NCBI GenBank assembly: GCA_947630125.1
Contig: CANRGO010000022.1
Span: 1 to 34,156, forward strand
Reading direction: 5' to 3'
DNA length: 34,156 nt
Source: an uncultured Lachnospiraceae bacterium
GTDB taxonomy: Bacteria; Bacillota; Clostridia; Lachnospirales; Lachnospiraceae
The translations under genes were made by a program, and so were the position numbers. The notes beneath the pieces are model-generated. The model had not been told where the DNA came from and made no database searches. It was given only the letters and a program-made list of their open reading frames with translations. Within the stretch, counting starts at the first letter, position 1. Each line of letters begins with the position of its first letter. Shown piece after piece: positions 1 to 8,622 of the stretch.

Positions 1-1320
<1,320 letters not shown>

Positions 1321-2472
1321 ATGAATATTTTATTACTAATCGGGGTTTTTGTATTATTATTTTTTGGGGTAAAAAGACAGCAATCAAAAGAAGAATTCTT
1401 CAGCCTGGAGGTTGCGAAGGGGTTACAGGGAGTATCAGCCATATTTATTATTCTTCATCATGGCAGTCAGTTATTAAACAGACAAAGAGAATTTCCAGGT
1501 GCTATTAATATACTGGAAAATGCAGGCGTATTTTTTGTAGGAGTTTTCTTTTTTTGTTCGGGTTATGGCTTGCTTAAAAGTTTAAAAACAAAGGAAAATT
1601 ATCTAAAAGGATTTCTGAAAAAGAGATATCTGACAATTTTTATTCCATATTATGGAATCAATCTGATTTATCTGGTCTATTTTTTAAGTCAGAAAACAAG
1701 TTATACAACAATCGAATGGATACAATATGTAACGGGCATCAGAATGATTAACACCAATGCCTGGTATGTGATATCCATTGCATTTTTCTATCTGATTTTT
1801 TATTTGGCATTTCGCTTTTTTAAGGAAAAATGGCTTTCCTACTCGTTCCTTGTAATAGTTATGGTGCTTTACATTGTCACAGGTATTTACAGGGGCCATG
1901 GAGATGGAAGTTACTTTTTACAGGGAGAATGGTGGTATATTACGTGTCCTCTCCTCGTTGTGGGTATGTTATTTGTGGAATTTGAGGAAAAAATACTTGC
2001 CTTTGTGCACAAACTGTATTATCCTTTGCTTATTTTATTGGGTGCATCATTCTATTATATTAATATAGAATCTCTCAAAATCCAGGGTAAATACGGTTAC
2101 TGGGCAGAATATCGTGGGGGTGATGGGATTAAAGAGAGATTTTTAACCCTGCCCATTCATGTACTGACTGTCTTTTTGTTTGTACTGACAGTGGTTGTAT
2201 TTACGATGAAGTTTAAAGTAGGAAATCGTCTATCCATTTTTCTGGGAGAGATTTCCATTGAAATTTATTTGGTCCATCAAGTGTTTTATATGATGTTTCG
2301 CAGTTCGTTTCTTTATATTAAGAATCAGACTTTATTTTTAACAGCTGTGATTTTTGCAGGTATTATAACTGCTGCTTTATTACATTTCTTATTTGAACGT
2401 ATTAAACAGCTTGGTCGAAAGAAAGATGGTACTGTATCATGTCTTCAAGAAAACAAAAAGACAACTTTTTAA
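1321..2472 (+). CDS. Membrane acyltransferase, acyltransferase-3 family
   Basis: Integral membrane protein of about 383 residues expected to transfer an acyl group (often acetyl) to a cell-surface polysaccharide or glycolipid. The family signature is the membrane-embedded His-containing motif IILHHGSQ near residue 45, followed by FFFCSGYGLLKSLKTK and about ten hydrophobic segments; the C-terminal segment FLGEISIEIYLVHQVFY is also typical. An in-frame ATG exists at 1300, but only the ATG at 1321 has a plausible ribosome binding site (AGAGGG 8 bases before it), so I start there (MNILLLIG). The 3' end overlaps the next gene by 34 bases, so the two are translationally coupled and probably act in one envelope pathway. 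The acceptor cannot be deduced from sequence. Confidence 0.85.
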   Translation: MNILLLIGVFVLLFFGVKRQQSKEEFFSLEVAKGLQGVSAIFIILHHGSQLLNRQREFPGAINILENAGVFFVGVFFFCSGYGLLKSLKTKENYLKGFLKKRYLTIFIPYYGINLIYLVYFLSQKTSYTTIEWIQYVTGIRMINTNAWYVISIAFFYLIFYLAFRFFKEKWLSYSFLVIVMVLYIVTGIYRGHGDGSYFLQGEWWYITCPLLVVGMLFVEFEEKILAFVHKLYYPLLILLGASFYYINIESLKIQGKYGYWAEYRGGDGIKERFLTLPIHVLTVFLFVLTVVVFTMKFKVGNRLSIFLGEISIEIYLVHQVFYMMFRSSFLYIKNQTLFLTAVIFAGIITAALLHFLFERIKQLGRKKDGTVSCLQENKKTTF

Positions 2473-4073
2473 AGCAGGCTGGGATTCTGGCAATTGCAGG
2501 AATTATTTGTCGAATCATAGGAATTTTATATCGTAGTCCCCTTACTAGTATTATTGGAGATGAAGGAAATGGTTTGTATTCGGATGCAATCAATGCGTAC
2601 ACCATTATTTTATTGATTTCTTCCTATAGTATTCCTTCTGCGGTAAGTAAAATTATTTCGCAGAAATTAAAGTTAAAAGAATATCAGAATGCACAGCGAA
2701 TATTTCGAGCAGTTCTGCTTTATGTCATAATCATAGGTGCACTTGCCAGTGGGCTGACTTGTTTTCTGGCAAAATATCTGGTGCTCGAAAATTCTGTTTT
2801 GGTTTTAAAAGTATTTGCACCAACCATCTTCCTCTCAGGAATATTGGGAGTTTTAAGAGGTTACTTTCAAGCCAATAAAACCATGTTACAGACTTCCATT
2901 TCACAGATTGCCGAGCAAATATTAAATGCAGTTGTTAGTATTCTGGCTGCATATTTGCTGGTGCAGACTGTGACAGGGAAGGACAGTACCACCATTGCAA
3001 TTTATGGGGCTGCAGGAAGTGCCATTGGTACAGGGGTCGGAGTTCTGACAGCGCTGTTGTTTATGATCTTTGTGTATCTGCTTAATATCGGAGTGATTAA
3101 AAAAAGGCTGCAAAGAGATAAAACCCCAAGCAATCAGCTGGAATCTTATGGAGATATTTCTAAAATGATTGTGCTTGTGGTGACACCCTTTATTCTAAGC
3201 ACTGCGATTTATAACGTAACAACTATTCTGAATCAAAGTATATATAAATTTGCGGCAGCCTCTTGGTGGGGATATGATCAAAAAGCTATCGCAACAACCT
3301 TTGGTGTATACAGTGGAAAAGCAGTGGTTATCTCAAATGTTCCAATTGCACTGGCTACATCTTTGGCAGCAGCTTTGATTCCCAGTATCTCTGGAGCATA
3401 TGCACAAGATAAGTTACAGGAATGCAGGATGAAAGTGCAAACTGCCACGAAAACGGTATTGCTTATATCCATTCCATCAGCAGTTGGGCTTTTTGCTTTG
3501 GCTGAGCCCATAACAAAAGTACTGTTTCCACAGGTCGAATCCTTAGAACTTGCTTCCAACTTGCTTGCTGTGTTAAGTATTTCTGTTGTATTTTTTGGTC
3601 TTAGTACACTTACCAATGCAGTGTTGCAGGGAATTGGGAAAGCCTCCAGGCCAGTGACCAATGCTGCAGTTGCTTTACTTTTTCAAACCATAATCTTAGT
3701 AACTTTGCTTTATTATACTGATTTAGGAGTATTCGCACTGGCGATTGCAAATATTATGTACTCTTTGCTGATGTGCATATTCAATCAGGCATCTGTAAAA
3801 CGCTTTTTGCAGATGAAACAACAAATTATCAAAAGTTATCTTCTTCCGAGTCTGGCAGCAGCAATTATGGGAGCAGCAGCATACGGAGTCTATACAGGTA
3901 TCTATCTTCTTACAGATAGAAATCTAATAAGTCTGATATGTGCAATTTTAATTGCCGTTCTGGTCTATGGATTTTTATTACTGGTATTTAAAATTTTTAC
4001 AAAAGAAGAGTTACAACAGATACCAAAGGGAAATACAGTCATTAAAATTGCCGAGAAAATGCACCTGATATAA
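2439..4073 (+). CDS. Polysaccharide/lipid II flippase, MurJ (YtgP)/SpoVB type
   Basis: A 544-residue polytopic membrane protein of the MOP exporter superfamily that flips lipid-linked saccharides across the cytoplasmic membrane. It begins KQKDNFLKQAGILAIAGIIC and continues with RIIGILYRSPLTSIIGDEGN, both typical of the clostridial/bacillar SpoVB-YtgP group; about 14 hydrophobic segments are visible. Its length equals what I recall for Bacillus YtgP, the MurJ-type lipid II flippase, and is longer than typical SpoVB, so a peptidoglycan role is likely but a sporulation or capsule role cannot be excluded. The start codon lies inside the acyltransferase gene and has no strong ribosome binding site of its own, consistent with coupling. 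The stop codon sits in the loop of an intrinsic terminator. Confidence 0.9.
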   Translation: MSSRKQKDNFLKQAGILAIAGIICRIIGILYRSPLTSIIGDEGNGLYSDAINAYTIILLISSYSIPSAVSKIISQKLKLKEYQNAQRIFRAVLLYVIIIGALASGLTCFLAKYLVLENSVLVLKVFAPTIFLSGILGVLRGYFQANKTMLQTSISQIAEQILNAVVSILAAYLLVQTVTGKDSTTIAIYGAAGSAIGTGVGVLTALLFMIFVYLLNIGVIKKRLQRDKTPSNQLESYGDISKMIVLVVTPFILSTAIYNVTTILNQSIYKFAAASWWGYDQKAIATTFGVYSGKAVVISNVPIALATSLAAALIPSISGAYAQDKLQECRMKVQTATKTVLLISIPSAVGLFALAEPITKVLFPQVESLELASNLLAVLSISVVFFGLSTLTNAVLQGIGKASRPVTNAAVALLFQTIILVTLLYYTDLGVFALAIANIMYSLLMCIFNQASVKRFLQMKQQIIKSYLLPSLAAAIMGAAAYGVYTGIYLLTDRNLISLICAILIAVLVYGFLLLVFKIFTKEELQQIPKGNTVIKIAEKMHLI

Positions 4074-4089
4074 GGAGGTGTATTTTTTT
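4059..4089 (+). terminator. Intrinsic terminator of the acyltransferase/flippase operon
   Basis: ATGCACCT and AGGTGTAT form an 8-bp stem (one G-U pair) around a 9-base loop and are followed by a run of T. The flippase stop codon TAA (4071-4073) lies within the loop, so the 5' arm is coding sequence. Confidence 0.75.
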
Positions 4090-4111
4090 GCACTATTTTA
4101 TACAATTCCTA

Positions 4112-4140
4112 TTGACATAGTATGAATAGTATATTATGAT
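4112..4140 (+). promoter_or_regulatory. Near-consensus sigma-A promoter of the O-acetylhomoserine sulfhydrylase gene
   Basis: TTGACA (4112-4117), 17-base spacer, TATGAT (4135-4140). The transcript would start near 4147 and carry a leader of about 75 bases to the preferred start codon. That leader is too short for a SAM (S-box) riboswitch and I see none, which is unusual enough for a methionine gene to be worth noting. Confidence 0.8.
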
Positions 4141-4223
4141 TTTGATAATTTATTAAGAACCATAATAAATGCTTATAAAAAAGTATTTTAAGGAATATAA
4201 AAAAAGAAATGGAGAATATGCAG

Positions 4224-5543
4224 ATGGGAAATTCGTACAACAAGAAAAAAAGAGAAGACAGAGTGTTAAAATTTGAAACATTGCAGTTACACGTAGGCCA
4301 GGAGAATCCAGATCCAGTAACAGATGCCAGAGCAGTTCCGATTTATCAATCCACATCCTTTGTATTTAAAAACAGTGCCCAGGCAGCAGCTCGTTTTCAT
4401 TTAGAAGAAGGGGGAAATATCTATGGAAGACTAACCAATCCAACCCAGGATGTATTTGAACAGAGAATTGCAAAATTGGAAGGTGGCGTTGCAGCTCTTG
4501 GAGTTGCTTCCGGTGCTGCAGCTGTTTCCTACACCATTCAGAATCTTGCTCAGAATGGAGACCATATTGTTTCTGCCAATAATATTTATGGTGGAACTTA
4601 TAATTTACTTGCACATACCCTTCCTACCTATGGAATCACCACATCCTTTGTGGATCCATTTGCAGAAGGTGCCATTGAAGCAGCAATTCAAGAGAATACA
4701 AAAGCAGTGTTCATTGAAGTCTTAGGAAATCCGAAATCAGAAGTGATTGACATCGAGGCTATTGCGGCGATTGCTCACAAACATAAAATCCCATTAGTAA
4801 TTGATAATACCTTTGCCACTCCTTATCTTGTTCGTCCTATTGAATATGGAGCAGACATCGTGGTACATTCCGCTACAAAATTTATCGGTGGACATGGAAC
4901 CACAATTGGTGGAGTAATTGTGGACAGTGGTAAGTTTGACTGGGAAGCAAGTGGAAAATTCCCTTCCCTTACAGAACCAAATCCAAGTTATCATGGAGTA
5001 TCTTTTACCAAAGCTGTTGGGCCTGCTGCTTTTGTAACGAAAATCAGAGCGATTTTACTTCGTGACACAGGTGCTACCTTATCACCTTTCCATGCCTTCT
5101 TCTTTTTACAGGGCCTTGAAACTCTCTCTCTCAGAGTGGAACGTCATGTAGAAAATGCACTAAAAGTTGTAAAGTTTTTAAGTGCGCATCCACAAGTGGA
5201 AGCAGTGCATCATCCATCCGTTGATACAAATCCTGTTCAACAGGCTTTATATAAAAAGTATTTCCCAAATGGCGGCGGTTCTATTTTTACCTTTGAGATC
5301 AAGGGAGACGCAAAAAAAGCCCAGGATTTTATTGATAATCTGGAACTATTTTCCTTACTAGCAAATGTAGCGGATGTGAAGTCTCTGGTTATTCATCCAG
5401 CAAGCACTACCCACTCTCAGTTAACAGAAGAGGAATTAAAAGAACAGGGAATCAAACCAAATACCATTCGTCTGAGTATTGGTACAGAAAATATACAGGA
5501 TATCTTAGAAGATTTGGAAGAAGCATTTCGCACGGTAGAATAA
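4224..5543 (+). CDS. metY: O-acetylhomoserine aminocarboxypropyltransferase (sulfhydrylase)
   Basis: PLP enzyme making L-homocysteine from O-acetyl-L-homoserine and sulfide (direct sulfhydrylation route to methionine), cytoplasmic and normally tetrameric. Family features are FETLQLHVGQ near the N terminus, IYGRLTNPTQ, the PLP-lysine motif VHSATKFIGGHG (Lys about residue 219 from this start) and the C-terminal SLVIHPASTTHSQL, which is typical of the Met/Cys gamma-family. Three in-frame ATGs lie within 16 bases (4209, 4218, 4224); only the last has a properly spaced GGAG, so I use it. Even so, the family usually begins at the KFETLQLH region, and a GTG at 4263 would give that shorter form; the extra basic N terminus (NKKKRED) is odd. 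About 439 residues, full length. Monocistronic: own promoter, and followed by a convergent minus-strand operon. Confidence 0.93.
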   Translation: MGNSYNKKKREDRVLKFETLQLHVGQENPDPVTDARAVPIYQSTSFVFKNSAQAAARFHLEEGGNIYGRLTNPTQDVFEQRIAKLEGGVAALGVASGAAAVSYTIQNLAQNGDHIVSANNIYGGTYNLLAHTLPTYGITTSFVDPFAEGAIEAAIQENTKAVFIEVLGNPKSEVIDIEAIAAIAHKHKIPLVIDNTFATPYLVRPIEYGADIVVHSATKFIGGHGTTIGGVIVDSGKFDWEASGKFPSLTEPNPSYHGVSFTKAVGPAAFVTKIRAILLRDTGATLSPFHAFFFLQGLETLSLRVERHVENALKVVKFLSAHPQVEAVHHPSVDTNPVQQALYKKYFPNGGGSIFTFEIKGDAKKAQDFIDNLELFSLLANVADVKSLVIHPASTTHSQLTEEELKEQGIKPNTIRLSIGTENIQDILEDLEEAFRTVE

Positions 5544-5581
5544 CAAAAAAAGATGTTCTGTTGTCTTAACAACAGAACATC
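5544..5581 (-). terminator. Intrinsic terminator of the zinc-ribbon/DUF5685/J-domain operon
   Basis: GATGTTCTGTTGT and ACAACAGAACATC form a perfect 13-bp stem with a 4-base loop (5565-5568); on the minus strand it is followed by TTTTTTTG. The J-domain gene's stop codon (5566-5568) is in the loop, and the last codons (FCC) form an arm. The plus strand has no T-run after the stem, so termination of metY here would be weak. Confidence 0.85.
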
Positions 5582-6219
5582 CCACTTCCTCCAGTACAAA
5601 AAGAACAAATTAAATTGGCAACACATAGCTTGAAACAAAGACCATCCCCATTGGCAGAGGACTGCTGATAGGGGTTTTGTCTTGTCTGGTACCAATTACC
5701 ACCAAATTCCATTTGCTGTAGTAACATACGATAATTGCTATTATCTGGTTCTAAAGATACAGCTTTTCTTGCCTGCTCTAAAGCAATGACATTATTACCA
5801 AGTCCAGAATTAGCGATAGCACTATAATAAAACCAGAGAGCAGTATGATCACGAATACCAGAAAGAACATTCAGCGCTTCTCGATAATGTTGACCCTTCA
5901 GATAATTAGCCGCTGCCATCATATGAAGAGAATATTCATCGGTATTCTGACTGCTGTGTCGATTCTGATAGTTGCCAAAGTCTGAAAAACCACCAAAGCC
6001 TCCAAAGTTGCCATAACCACTGGCACCTTGCTCTTTTTCTTTCATAATCTGCTCATAAGCCTGCTGTATGTTCTTAAACATCTCCTCGGCCTGTGCCTGA
6101 TTTGGGTTGTTCATATTTGCATCCGGGTGATACTTTCGGCTTAGGGAACGATATGCCTTCTTGATTTCTTCATCCGTTGCTGTTCTGGAAATACCAAGAA
6201 CCTGATAGGGATCATACAT
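5566..6219 (-). CDS. J-domain (DnaJ-like) protein with TPR-like region and Cys-rich tail
   Basis: A 217-residue type-III J-protein, not a DnaJ chaperone proper. Residues 1-65 are a J domain ([20 protein letters not shown], with the HPD triad at 31-33) that should stimulate an Hsp70 ATPase. Then come a Gly/Phe-rich linker (about 70-95), two TPR-like helical repeats (about 100-165, including [14 protein letters not shown] and [19 protein letters not shown]) and a tail with seven cysteines ending in FCC, reminiscent of cysteine-string proteins. The zinc-finger and client-binding domains of DnaJ are absent. Its ATG overlaps the preceding DUF5685 gene by 8 bases, so it is the third gene of a tightly coupled operon. 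The client is unknown; by context it may be the DUF5685 protein. Confidence 0.88.
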   Translation of the reverse strand: MYDPYQVLGISRTATDEEIKKAYRSLSRKYHPDANMNNPNQAQAEEMFKNIQQAYEQIMKEKEQGASGYGNFGGFGGFSDFGNYQNRHSSQNTDEYSLHMMAAANYLKGQHYREALNVLSGIRDHTALWFYYSAIANSGLGNNVIALEQARKAVSLEPDNSNYRMLLQQMEFGGNWYQTRQNPYQQSSANGDGLCFKLCVANLICSFCTGGSGMFCC

Positions 6220-7051
6220 TGTCTTTTAAGTCCTTCCTATTTTTTGATACACTTTCAAATCTGCACCAGACACCAGAATAAATAATATTACGTAATATTT
6301 CTACGTGCTGGATAATTGGTAGTTTTTCAAATTCTTTGGAGCATTCAGCCATCATCATGGTCAAGATCATACGACAGCTTTCCTGAAAATCTTCTTCTTG
6401 GTAACGATTTAAAAAAGGATTGTAATTTTTATCCTTAAGATCTTTCTCAATATCTTCATAAGCATCCATTAAATAGATAAATTTTCCTAGGTAAAATCCA
6501 ATTTTTCGAAGGGAAGTCTCCCATTCATCGGTCTTGTAAGCAAATAATTCTGCCATAATTTCACCGAAATAACCAGAAATCAAATCAATATTTTCTTCGT
6601 GATCAGCTTCACATAAGTGTATCTTCTCTAAGTAAGAGCTTACTTTACGTGCTTTTCTAGGATATTTTCGCTCGATTTGGGACTGCTCTTTTCTTAGGAA
6701 AGCTGCAAAAGTTCTGCTGGTAATTTTCCTCTCATCCTTCCAGTCATCCATGGCCTTATAATAAGAGAGCATGATATTCATATCTGCTACATAATCTGTG
6801 ATTTCATTCATGGATGTGGGATGTTTTTCAAAAGGATGAGCAATACAGGTTGTCTGGTCTTGTTTCGTATCTGGTTCATATAAGCCAGTGAGTAGAAGAA
6901 TCAAAAAAGTCATATCAAAACTTAAGGTGACTTGTCCCTTCAAGCCATAATGATCCCTTAGGCTTCGGCAAAGACCGCAGTAATAGGAACGATATGTTTC
7001 AAATTCTTTTACCTTCATTTCTGGTTTATTTATAAGGACATAACCAAACAT
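6212..7051 (-). CDS. DUF5685-family protein, possible isoprenoid-synthase-like fold
   Basis: A 279-residue, mostly helical, apparently cytoplasmic protein of the DUF5685 family, with no established function that I know of. From the start [10 protein letters not shown] (ATG 7051-7049, with GAGGAG 6 bases upstream; an upstream in-frame ATG lacks this) the recognisable conserved pieces are Cys25-x-x-Cys28 (YYCGLC), [11 protein letters not shown] around 44-54, Cys69 and His72 (CIAHPF), DDWKD at 102-106 and DAYEDIEKD at 196-204 followed by NPF. The two aspartate-rich motifs resemble the metal-binding DDxxD/DxxxD pairs of class I isoprenoid synthases; that is my inference. It starts 2 bases after the zinc-ribbon gene and its end overlaps the J-domain gene. 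Confidence 0.85.
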   Translation of the reverse strand: MFGYVLINKPEMKVKEFETYRSYYCGLCRSLRDHYGLKGQVTLSFDMTFLILLLTGLYEPDTKQDQTTCIAHPFEKHPTSMNEITDYVADMNIMLSYYKAMDDWKDERKITSRTFAAFLRKEQSQIERKYPRKARKVSSYLEKIHLCEADHEENIDLISGYFGEIMAELFAYKTDEWETSLRKIGFYLGKFIYLMDAYEDIEKDLKDKNYNPFLNRYQEEDFQESCRMILTMMMAECSKEFEKLPIIQHVEILRNIIYSGVWCRFESVSKNRKDLKDNV

Positions 7052-7053
7052 CG

Positions 7054-7461
7054 CTAGCTCCTCTTTTGAAACCTGGTTCCACACTTCTGGCAGCGAATTT
7101 CAATCATTCCTTTTCCCTTTGGAACTTTGATTTTCTGCTTACAGCTTGGACAGGTATAGATGTGATGGGTTTTTCGTAACGTAAATGCTTTTTTCTGTTG
7201 ATTGAAAAAAGCTCTGATTTTTTGTGTGTGCTTTAAGAGAAACTGATTTTCTCTGTATCTGGCTGGAATGTTTCTGGAAAACATACGAAAATAAGCGAGA
7301 AATAAGGCAATCAGTGAAATCCAATAAAGAATCTGACTTTGAACAAAGGTAGAGGCTATCATAGTTAGAATTGCAATAGCAAGTAGTCCCTTGTTTAAAC
7401 TATCAACGCCATATCTTCCCTGCATAAAATTAAGGATTCCTCGTGTAAATTTGTTTTTCAT
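7054..7461 (-). CDS. Small membrane protein with C-terminal zinc ribbon
   Basis: A 135-residue protein with two hydrophobic segments (about 24-40 and 44-61) and a cytoplasm-facing basic stretch, followed by a zinc ribbon with Cys104-x-x-Cys107 (CPSCKQ) and Cys124-x-x-Cys127 (CQKCGTRF). It may anchor a complex to the membrane, with the ribbon as the docking module; no enzymatic motif is seen. First gene of the operon, 2 bases before the DUF5685 start. Its own ribosome binding site is weak (GGTG, 6 bases before ATG). Similar ribbon proteins accompany DUF5685 and J-domain genes in related Firmicutes as far as I recall, which I cannot check here. Confidence 0.82.
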   Translation of the reverse strand: MKNKFTRGILNFMQGRYGVDSLNKGLLAIAILTMIASTFVQSQILYWISLIALFLAYFRMFSRNIPARYRENQFLLKHTQKIRAFFNQQKKAFTLRKTHHIYTCPSCKQKIKVPKGKGMIEIRCQKCGTRFQKRS

Positions 7462-7543
7462 AAAAACACCATTCTGTATGCTTCGAACATACCTTCATTC
7501 GATGGACACGAAATATTTATCCATCTAGTTCACTACTGTTATC

Positions 7544-7571
7544 ATTATAGAGTAACCAAAGCAAATTGCAA
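7544..7571 (-). promoter_or_regulatory. Sigma-A promoter of the zinc-ribbon/DUF5685/J-domain operon
   Basis: On the minus strand TTGCAA (7571-7566), 16-base spacer, TATAAT (7549-7544). Transcription would start near 7537, leaving a leader of about 75 bases that contains two small inverted repeats: GATGGA/TCCATC (7501-7506 and 7520-7525) and GTATG/CATAC around TTCGAA (7476-7480 and 7488-7492). Confidence 0.75.
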
Positions 7572-7611
7572 TTAACCACCACCAAAAAAAGTCTAAAGAA
7601 AGTGTAAATAA

Positions 7612-8427
7612 TTATGGATTTTTTGGTACTTTCAAACAATTATTCCGATAGGATTTGGGGGGAAGGCCTGTTGTTTTTTTGAAGGTCTTAGAAAAATGAT
7701 GACCACAGGAAAACCCAAGACTGTTTCCAATTTGCACGATGGTTTGATCTGTTTCCATTAATAGTACTTTGGCATGTTCCATTTTTTCCTGTAGCAAGTA
7801 GTGTTTTAAACCCATGCCTTTTTGTTTTTTAAACACGGAAGAAAGGTACTTTTCATGATATCCAAAGAAATCTGCTAAGGAAGTAACACTGATATTTTCC
7901 ATGGGATGATAGGAAATATAATCTGTAATGGAGGTGCATAGACGTTCATGGTAGGTGTGAAGATCCTGTTTTTGCCTGGATTTCGTTTGCTGACATTGAT
8001 GATATAACTCCAAAAGAATACAGGTTAATAGATAGTCAGAGGTCAATGGATCTTGATATCTACGGGCAGCATCCTGCAATTGGTGTAGTAAAACGATCAG
8101 TCGATCAGGGTATTCAATCAGTTGCTGCTGAGGGATTTCATAAGCCTTTTGATTATCTTCTGAGGTTGGTAGTTCAAAATGAAGCCAGTAAAAAGAGCAG
8201 TCGCTTGGGAGATAGCCCTGTTGTTTCGTGGTTTTTTCCATCAGCAAGTATTCGCCCTTGTTCACCTCATAACGTTTTTCGTGATCTTCAATATATAAGC
8301 AACCTCTTGTAACAAGAAATAGTTCATAATCAGTTAGTTCCCGACTCATATGGATCCAGTCTTTGGAAGGAGATTCGAATTGACCGCTCCAATGATAGGA
8401 GGCTGGTTTTTCTAAATATAGTATCAT
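7612..8427 (-). CDS. AraC-family transcriptional regulator
   Basis: A 271-residue regulator with an N-terminal cupin-like sugar-sensing domain (about 1-140, including YELFLVTRGCLYIEDHEKRY and FYWLHFELP) and a C-terminal double helix-turn-helix of the AraC/XylS type (about 165-262: NISVTSLADFFGYHEKYLSS, QIGNSLGFSCGHHFSKTFKK, and TGLPPKSYR). It is divergent from the GH127 arabinofuranosidase gene across 195 bases, which suggests it activates that gene in response to an arabinose-containing ligand; the ligand is inferred only from context. The ribosome binding site is not strong: GGGGT lies about 12 bases before the ATG, perhaps reflecting low expression. Confidence 0.9.
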   Translation of the reverse strand: MILYLEKPASYHWSGQFESPSKDWIHMSRELTDYELFLVTRGCLYIEDHEKRYEVNKGEYLLMEKTTKQQGYLPSDCSFYWLHFELPTSEDNQKAYEIPQQQLIEYPDRLIVLLHQLQDAARRYQDPLTSDYLLTCILLELYHQCQQTKSRQKQDLHTYHERLCTSITDYISYHPMENISVTSLADFFGYHEKYLSSVFKKQKGMGLKHYLLQEKMEHAKVLLMETDQTIVQIGNSLGFSCGHHFSKTFKKTTGLPPKSYRNNCLKVPKNP

Positions 8428-8538
8428 CTTACTTTTTTACCCCTTTCGAAACTTAATGACATTTACAGAAGTATATGGATTTGATAGCATAAATACAGAC
8501 TTCTAATAGGTTTATTTTACTGGGAATGTGAAATAAAT

Positions 8539-8552
8539 ACAAGGGACCTTGT
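8539..8552. promoter_or_regulatory. Candidate operator between the AraC regulator and GH127 gene
   Basis: ACAAGG-GA-CCTTGT, a perfect 6+6 inverted repeat in the 195-base divergent spacer. A second inverted pair, AGAAGT (8467-8472) and ACTTCT (8499-8504), lies upstream. Neither has a clear promoter beside it; the best plus-strand match (TTGATA 8481-8486, 17 bases, TAATAG) is weak, as expected for an activator-dependent gene. Confidence 0.35.
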
Positions 8553-8622
8553 AGAAAGAAGAGAAAAACAGACACATAACATGGATGTTAAAAAATAAAA
8601 GGGTTAAAAGGGAAGGGATACG

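Noticed and set aside
4141-4223. Possible SAM riboswitch before metY.
   Set aside because: The leader after the promoter is only about 75 bases and shows no four-way junction or terminator.
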